Below, one piece after another: positions 7,040 to 10,842 of a stretch of DNA of 10,842 nt (the stretch's first letter is position 1; every line of letters starts with the position of its first letter). The DNA is from Candidatus Fermentibacterota bacterium (GTDB lineage: Bacteria; Fermentibacterota; Fermentibacteria; Fermentibacterales; Fermentibacteraceae), in the NCBI GenBank assembly GCA_022703195.1, contig JAKLEF010000038.1, forward strand, positions 1 through 10,842, read 5' to 3'. The notes beneath the pieces are model-generated. The model did no database searches, was not told the origin of the DNA, and saw only the letters and a program-made list of their open reading frames with translations. The position numbers and the translations under genes were made by a program.

Positions 7040-7074
7040 CTTCGCCTCCGGCCGGAACCTGGTTTCAGATCCTT

Positions 7075-7096
7075 CATTTCCGCGTCTGCGGAAATG
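7075..7096 (+). repeat. REP-like palindromic unit, copy 1 (stem-loop)
   Basis: CATTTCCGC (7075-7083) and GCGGAAATG (7088-7096) form a perfect 9-bp stem with a four-base loop, 35 nt after the stop of the 5450-7039 gene. The 22-bp unit matches the minus strand of 7210-7231 at 20 of 22 positions. There is no T-run after the stem, so it is not a canonical terminator, although it could slow transcription or protect the mRNA 3' end. Confidence 0.65.
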
Positions 7097-7158
7097 CTCT
7101 GTGGTCCTCTCGCGGCTTGCCATGCCGGGAAATGAGGAAGTACACTCATACCCTCACA

Positions 7159-7195
7159 TTGCCCGCCGTGCGATGATCCGCAAGGTGGCGGGCAA
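7159..7195. repeat. Long stem-loop between the two REP-like units
   Basis: TTGCCCGCC (7159-7167) pairs perfectly with GGCGGGCAA (7187-7195). Inside, TGCG (7169-7172) pairs with CGCA (7179-7182), leaving a six-base loop. The structure sits roughly midway between the two CATTTCC-type palindromes in the gap between convergent genes. It may act as a bidirectional transcript end; no T-run follows on either strand. Confidence 0.55.
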
Positions 7196-7204
7196 CTGTC
7201 GGGT

Positions 7205-7236
7205 ACGGTCATTTCCGTTGACGCGGAAATGACCGT
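7205..7236 (-). repeat. REP-like palindromic unit, copy 2 (inverted), extended stem
   Basis: ACGGTCATTTCCG (7205-7217) and CGGAAATGACCGT (7224-7236) are perfect 13-bp arms with a six-base loop, the strongest simple hairpin in the window. Its 22-bp core (7210-7231), read on the minus strand, differs from the unit at 7075-7096 only at two loop-side positions. Two copies in opposite orientation about 113 bp apart is the arrangement of REP doublets (REPINs). It lies 88 nt past the stop of the minus-strand gene at 7325-7978 and could help end its transcript. Confidence 0.65.
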
Positions 7237-7324
7237 GTCGGACCAGCTTGTTCCTGCGGGCGCAGGATCAGGGCTCGCCGATGCGGAAGCTCTCGCCCTT
7301 GGACTCTACGGCGATCCGGGCCGA

Positions 7325-7978
7325 TCAAAACGCAGCGCTGGTTCTTATGAAGTAGTCGCAGCATCCCGGAGTCGAGCGGTACCGCGGCATGTCGAACAGA
7401 GTCTTCACCTCGGCCCAGGTAGCCCTGCCGAGCCCGACGGTCGAGGGCACCCATGGCTGCCAGAGGATGAAGTCGTCACTGTAGAAGCTGTGGTCACCGT
7501 ACTGTACCGGTTGAGGTGTGTTGTCGCTGAGAAGCGACGGCCAGCCGCCGGTCGAGAGCTCGGTGTCGACTATGACCCAGAACTGCTCGTCGCAGACGAG
7601 CGGCATGGAGTAATTGGCGTATACCGGTGCATAGTGGGTGGCTGTCACCGATGTCTGGTCCAGCGGGGTCACCGGCCCGGAGGCGTCGCCGTTGTACACT
7701 TCGGCGTAGAATGAGGAGATGTCCCAGGGGTAGCTGGAATGGTGGTAGAACCAGAACTCTGTGTTGTCGGCGTCCCATTCGCCGTAACCACCGAAATCCT
7801 GCAGGTTGAACCAGACGCCCCTGTAGAGACCGTGCCAGGTCAGCCAGTACGCGGTGCCGTCATCGTATGAGATCTGAGCGTGGGAATAGGGAATGCAAAC
7901 GGGCTCATCGAGACGGGCCTAGCCCGAGGCGAGAGCGGCAGGCACGAGCAGGAGAGCAGCAGCACAGAGGGCAGTCAT
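7325..7978 (-). pseudogene. Secreted aromatic-rich protein gene interrupted by an in-frame TAG at codon 20
   Basis: A strong ribosome site (GGGAGGT, five bases before ATG at 7978) opens a classic signal peptide, MTALCAAALLLVPAALASG. The next codon is TAG (7921-7919). Beyond it the same frame continues without shift for 197 codons to TGA (7327-7325), starting ARLDEPVCIPYSHAQISYDD. The mature part is rich in Trp, Tyr and Phe (TAYWLTWHGLYRGVWFNL, then FWFYHHSSYPWDISSFYAE) and ends CCDYFIRTSAAF. No named family is recognised; it looks like a small beta-rich extracellular protein. Because the ribosome site and signal peptide lie before the stop and the mature domain after it, the stop abolishes export unless read through. 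In-frame codons with strong GC preference continue another 18 positions past the final TGA (to TGA at 7268-7270), so the original end may be longer. It is divergent from 8165-8737, which is also interrupted. Confidence 0.72.
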
Positions 7979-7983
7979 CACGC

Positions 7984-7990
7984 ACCTCCC
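7984..7990 (-). promoter_or_regulatory. Shine-Dalgarno site fixing the start of the interrupted gene at 7978
   Basis: GGGAGGT on the minus strand, five bases before the ATG, is a near-ideal anti-16S match. It matters because it shows that the signal-peptide segment upstream of the in-frame TAG is a genuine gene start, rather than the gene beginning at the internal GTG at 7699. Confidence 0.75.
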
Positions 7991-8164
7991 TGTTCGATCT
8001 GTATGGAATCTGCTTCAGCCTGCCACGGGCCGTCAATGAAGCCGGTCGTTCCACTGGACAGAGCATCTGTCGATGGTCCCGGGAGCCTGATCGCCCTGCA
8101 TCCGAGACAGCATATTCGGGCTGGAAGCTGCGATTACGAATCCTTCATCCGGAGCAGGTGGGAA

Positions 8165-8737
8165 GTGAACTGTCTTCCGACTCTGATGCTCACCGGCATC
8201 CTTCTGGCGGCGGGATCACCTTCCGATTCGATAACCATCGGCACACCGGAGTTTCCTTCGGGCCTGCCCTGGAGCAGCGATTGAGGCGATCCCTGCCGCT
8301 ACCAGGTGGTAGTTCTAGAATCGGAGATAGGTGGGTCGATGGAGATCGAAGCCATCGGCCTGAGAAGGGCACCTGTCTGGAGCACGACCGGTATGGCCAG
8401 GGATGCATGTGTCTTCATGGGTTTGTGCGCGAATGACTCCCTGTGTGCGCCAGCAGACGGCAACTGGATACCCGGAACGCGGACCGGCGTCCTGAACGCG
8501 GACTCTCTCGTACTCTCCGCAGATTCGGCGCAGTGGGTATCGATCTGTCTCGATTCCCCATACTCCTATTCCGGTCAGGGGAATCTCCTGATCGAGTTCA
8601 TCCATGCTCCGGGAACCACAGGGGTGTACACCTACCTCTGGGACTGTGGCTCGCCGAGATCCCTCCAGTCGACGTACGGCTCCCCTTCTCCGCTCATACC
8701 TGAGATCAGGCTCATCGGGCGCTCGAGTCCACGCTGA
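8165..8737 (+). pseudogene. Secreted protein gene interrupted by an in-frame TGA at codon 40
   Basis: GTG at 8165 (AGGTGG ends three bases upstream, and GGAG ten bases upstream) or ATG at 8186 opens a signal-peptide-like segment, MNCLPTLMLTGILLAAGSPS. The frame reads to LPWSSD, meets TGA (8282-8284), and continues unshifted as GDPCRYQVVVLESEIGGSME for 150 further codons to the TGA at 8735-8737. The post-stop part carries protein-like alternation typical of a beta-sandwich (IEAIGLRRAPVWSTTGMARD, WVSICLDSPYSYSGQGNLLI, EFIHAPGTTGVYTYLWDCG) and several Cys. No named family is recognised. A shorter product from the internal GTG at 8306 would lack a signal peptide and has no good ribosome site. The likely state is a nonsense-interrupted gene. 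Sequence error or recoding cannot be excluded. It is divergent from the similarly interrupted gene at 7325-7978, 186 bp away. Confidence 0.7.
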
Positions 8738-8939
8738 TCCGGGCCACGGATCGTATCCAGCCAATCTGAGAGTGTCGGAAGGTCCATCGGAACCATGGAT
8801 CGTCGGGGGATCAGGTTCCGTCGAGGATGGGGATCGCCGATGACCGGCTGCGGAGCGAAGTACCGAAATCCCTGTTTTCAGTATACCTGAAGCGGCCTTC
8901 GAGCACCAGCTGTCAGGCGAATCGCAGGACTCCGATAAT
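8738..8939. other. Gap between the interrupted secreted gene and the methyltransferase gene
   Basis: No gene with a start and ribosome site is seen. A plus-strand frame ending at 8843 reads protein-like for about 35 codons (for example GSYPANLRVSEGPSEPWIVG) but has no start of its own, and is out of frame with the upstream gene. A small inverted repeat, TTCAG-tatac-CTGAA, lies at 8877-8891. A promoter for the 8970 gene is expected here, but no convincing -35/-10 pair was found. Confidence 0.35.
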
Positions 8940-8963
8940 CCCGCAGGAATCACAACCTGCGGG
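8940..8963 (+). promoter_or_regulatory. Stem-loop overlapping the ribosome-binding region of the methyltransferase gene
   Basis: CCCGCAGG (8940-8947) and CCTGCGGG (8956-8963) form a perfect 8-bp stem with an eight-base loop. The 3' arm contains the first half of the GGGGGGA run (8961-8967) that is the only ribosome-site candidate for the ATG at 8970. The hairpin could therefore lower translation start or respond to a signal; alternatively it could end an upstream transcript. Confidence 0.45.
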
Positions 8964-8969
8964 GGGATC

Positions 8970-9980
8970 ATGAACCTGTCGGCACTCGACGCGCTCTGCT
9001 GCCCTTACTGCCATTCCTCTTTCCGACTCAGACGCCTTAGTTCATCCGGAGCAAGGAACAATTCCGGAGATCTGAACTGCACCGGCTGCGGGAGCATCTA
9101 CCCCGTCTTCCGCGGAAGACCGCTCCTGGTTCTCCATGGCGGGATACACGAATGGAAAGCTCCGATAGACGAGGTTCTGGGAATTCCTGATCACTCGCCT
9201 GTCGAGGGGCCTCTCTCGATCGGCCGGCTCGCACGGATGGGCGTGGACAGGGCCATCGAAGAACTGGAGTCTTCCGGTAGGCGGACAGTCAGTAACTTCG
9301 GCTCTACACCGGGACATTCCGCGGTCCCCGAAGGCCTCGACGGGCAGGCAAGGTACCGGATGAGCGGCAGATGGCTCGACAGCAGGGGCCGGAAGCAGAA
9401 GCTCCAGGATTCCATCTCGGCCATGAGCGAACCCGTCAGGGCATTCGTAGATGCAGCTTCATCAGCCGGGGCTGGCACCATCCTGGACATCGCCTCCGGC
9501 GGGGGAAGCGGGATCTGCTGCATCGCGAGCGCTCTCACGGGAGATCAGCGGGTCTTCGCGGTCGAAAGGGACTACAGGTGCCTCTGGACGATACAGGGCA
9601 AGTTCGAATACCTGGGAAAAGCAGGATACTGCGAAGCCGTGGGGGCCGACGTCCTGCATCTGCCCTTCCGTAACGGCTCCATCGACCTCGTCACATCGTG
9701 CGCCGCCCTTCCGGAGATCAGGGGCATCAGCAGGGTCCTCTCGGAAGTCTCCCGCATCCTCACCGAAGGCGGACGATACATGGCCCTCTACAACCCCGAG
9801 CCCGACACCTATGGAATTCTGTCGGTCGAGGACTACTCGAGGTTTGCCCGCGAGGCGGACCTGTATTCCGGACACGATGACTTCCTTCGATCCGCCGGAA
9901 GGGCGGGTCTCGACCGGGTTGCTGTAGATGAGTTCTGCGATGGCTCGAGGAGGAGGGTCCTCACGATCTTCCGGAAATGA
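8970..9980 (+). CDS. Zinc-ribbon (Trm112-like) N-terminus fused to a class I SAM-dependent methyltransferase
   Basis: This 336-residue cytoplasmic protein starts with a Trm112-type zinc ribbon: CCPYC (10-14) and CTGC (37-40), followed by GSIYPVFRGRPLLVL (41-55). From about residue 155 comes a Methyltransf_11-like domain: motif I TILDIASGGGSGICC (170-184), the acidic strand end AVERD (197-201), motif II GADVLHLPFRNGSIDLVTS (225-243) and post-motif LSEVSRILTEGGRYMALYNP (257-276). The protein should bind S-adenosylmethionine; the methyl acceptor cannot be told. Trm112-like ribbons fused to such domains occur in many bacterial methyltransferases of unknown substrate. The C-terminal part (277-336) resembles the family's closing strands. 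The ATG at 8970 is preceded closely by GGGGGGA within a hairpin. It appears to be a single-gene unit. Confidence 0.88.
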   Translation: MNLSALDALCCPYCHSSFRLRRLSSSGARNNSGDLNCTGCGSIYPVFRGRPLLVLHGGIHEWKAPIDEVLGIPDHSPVEGPLSIGRLARMGVDRAIEELESSGRRTVSNFGSTPGHSAVPEGLDGQARYRMSGRWLDSRGRKQKLQDSISAMSEPVRAFVDAASSAGAGTILDIASGGGSGICCIASALTGDQRVFAVERDYRCLWTIQGKFEYLGKAGYCEAVGADVLHLPFRNGSIDLVTSCAALPEIRGISRVLSEVSRILTEGGRYMALYNPEPDTYGILSVEDYSRFAREADLYSGHDDFLRSAGRAGLDRVAVDEFCDGSRRRVLTIFRK

Positions 9981-10173
9981 TACCGCTGCCCTTGGTGATA
10001 TCCTCTACGCACAGGTCCTTCGAATCAGCCATATGATGAGAATCCGCCTGCTCCAGCTATGCATGGAGTAATCGTCAAATCCATGAGTGCTCGACATGGA
10101 GCACTTCACGGGGACGCCTTGCTCCAGGCTCACCGTCCGATAAGCTGGAACAGGGCGCGGTACGGGGTCTCGC
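9981..10173. other. Convergent intergenic gap with a small stem-loop
   Basis: No gene is seen in these 193 bp between the convergent methyltransferase and DUF3307 genes. AGTGCTC (10086-10092) and GAGCACT (10099-10105) form a perfect 7-bp stem with a six-base loop, and CTCCA/TGGAG (10051-10055, 10064-10068) a weaker one. Neither is followed by a T-run, so calling a terminator would be speculative. Confidence 0.4.
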
Positions 10174-10842
10174 CTAGATGATGCGCCCCAAGAGCCATCT
10201 CATGAAGAACGCAGTGATCAGGGCATAGGTGAAGCTGCGCAATGTGCCGATCATGATATACTCCGCATGCAGCCTGTCCGCCTGGTTAGTCAGGTCTCCG
10301 ATACGGAACACCGACTTGGCAGCCACAACGAAGGCTACTCCTTCCGGCTTTCCGACCAGCACAAAAGTGAGTACGAGGGTTCTCTCGAGAAGACCGATGA
10401 TCTTGCCGCCCCGTAGAAGGCCATTCATCATGTTCTGTGGCACTTCTCGCGCAAGTGGAGCCATCTGGAACTGAAGGACCGTCCCGATCCCCCAGATGCC
10501 CACTGCGAATCCCGAGATGAGGATGAGGCCTCTGGTGTAATCGAGGCCCCACAGGCTCATCCAGTGGTTCGTCATGACTGACGGATGCCACTGCTGGACC
10601 AGGAGGCTTATGAGCAGGAGCGATGCCAGGTGGAGTATCTGGTCTCCTGCGAACACCATGAAGGCGCGTTTCAACGCTCTGTCGTCGCAGGTCCCATGTT
10701 CAGCCGCCATGAAAGGCTGTTGGAGACGGTTCCTGATCGAGTCGATCAGAAGGTGAACGACAAGCACAACAAGTGCGACAGGCCAGGCGTAGAGTGATCC
10801 CAAGAGGACCCATGTCGAACCGGCGACGATCATCACATGCAC
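10174..10842 (-). CDS. DUF3307-type polytopic inner-membrane protein, N-terminal part outside window
   Basis: 222 codons are open from the right edge to TAG at 10176-10174, so the N-terminus is missing. Hydrophobic segments lie at about residues 10-33, 69-85, 105-124, 155-176 and 204-218 of the visible part. Family-like marks are VVLVVHLLIDSIRN (26-37; the HLLID motif), FAGDQILHLASLL (64-76; the DQxLH motif), GGKIIGLLERTLVLTFVLVG (145-164), VAAKSVFRIGDL (173-184) and AEYIMIGTLRSF (193-204). This C-terminal half (lipid-embedded helix, then the KS.xR and EYxxIGT motifs) is shared by DUF3307 proteins with the long extension. Their biochemical role is unknown, though some occur next to small regulators. 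No partner gene is visible in the window. It is convergent with the methyltransferase gene. Confidence 0.78.
   Translation of the reverse strand: MHVMIVAGSTWVLLGSLYAWPVALVVLVVHLLIDSIRNRLQQPFMAAEHGTCDDRALKRAFMVFAGDQILHLASLLLISLLVQQWHPSVMTNHWMSLWGLDYTRGLILISGFAVGIWGIGTVLQFQMAPLAREVPQNMMNGLLRGGKIIGLLERTLVLTFVLVGKPEGVAFVVAAKSVFRIGDLTNQADRLHAEYIMIGTLRSFTYALITAFFMRWLLGRII

Noticed and set aside
5747..7123. Minus-strand 458-codon frame opposite the propeller gene
   Set aside because: Arg/Gly/Ala-rich with no signal peptide or motif. The plus strand has a good ribosome site, signal peptide and repeats.
7075..7236. Rho-independent terminators
   Set aside because: The stems are strong but no run of T follows on either strand, so they are reported as repeats and structures, not terminators.
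7325..8737. Genome-wide reassignment of TAG or TGA to a sense codon
   Set aside because: Both codons end other well-supported genes in the window: TAG for the antitoxin, the sorting-domain fragment and DUF3307; TGA for the toxin, protease, propeller and methyltransferase.
8744..8843. Short protein-like plus-strand tail after the 8165-8737 gene
   Set aside because: It is out of frame with the upstream gene, without a start or ribosome site, and shows mixed third-position composition. Not supportable as a gene.
8315..8971. Minus-strand 218-codon frame opposite the interrupted secreted gene
   Set aside because: No ribosome site or domain. The plus-strand frame has a signal peptide and beta-rich protein character continuing across its single stop.

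Overview
The window looks like a chromosomal stretch of an uncultured, GC-rich, anaerobic bacterium. The clues are a large HdrA-type flavin/iron-sulfur protein, several secreted proteins with N-terminal signal peptides, a fragment combining an SBBP-like repeat with a FlgD/T9SS-like C-terminal sorting domain, and a SPOR-like domain. This mix resembles FCB-group candidate phyla such as Fermentibacterota or Eisenbacteria-like lineages. That placement is inference; there is no rRNA or marker gene in the window. TAG and TGA both end ordinary genes here, so the standard code appears to be in use.

Layout. Positions 1-2526 (minus) hold the first 842 codons of a duplicated HdrA-like protein that runs off the left edge. 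A gene-free stretch of about 460 bp follows. A compact YefM/YoeB-type toxin-antitoxin operon (2988-3555, plus) comes next, with a promoter and a TGTACA-containing inverted-repeat operator directly upstream. Positions 3611-4048 (minus) hold a 5'-truncated secreted beta-propeller/sorting-domain gene. Its broken end lies inside a 168-bp, multi-arm imperfect inverted repeat (4038-4205). This repeat also begins 10 nt after the stop of a secreted trypsin-like serine protease (4216-5268, minus). The protease is divergent from a secreted propeller-like protein with a SPOR-like C-terminus (5450-7039, plus). A 285-bp gap with three strong stem-loops follows; two of these are near-identical copies in opposite orientation, resembling a REP doublet.

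Positions 7325-8737 hold two divergent secreted-protein genes of a lineage-type secretome. Each is interrupted by exactly one clear in-frame stop near its 5' end (TAG at codon 20, TGA at codon 40) while the rest of the reading frame is intact. Then come a zinc-ribbon/SAM-methyltransferase fusion (8970-9980, plus) and the C-terminal part of a DUF3307-type membrane protein (10174-10842, minus) that continues past the right edge.

The genes do not form one operon: strands alternate and intergenic gaps are large. The clear functional unit is the toxin-antitoxin pair. The HdrA fragment points to flavin-based electron transfer with partners outside the window. The middle of the window is a cluster of exported proteins with signs of decay and repeat insertion. 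The best leads are the paired nonsense-interrupted secreted genes, the 168-bp hairpin element at a gene breakpoint, and the REP-like doublet.
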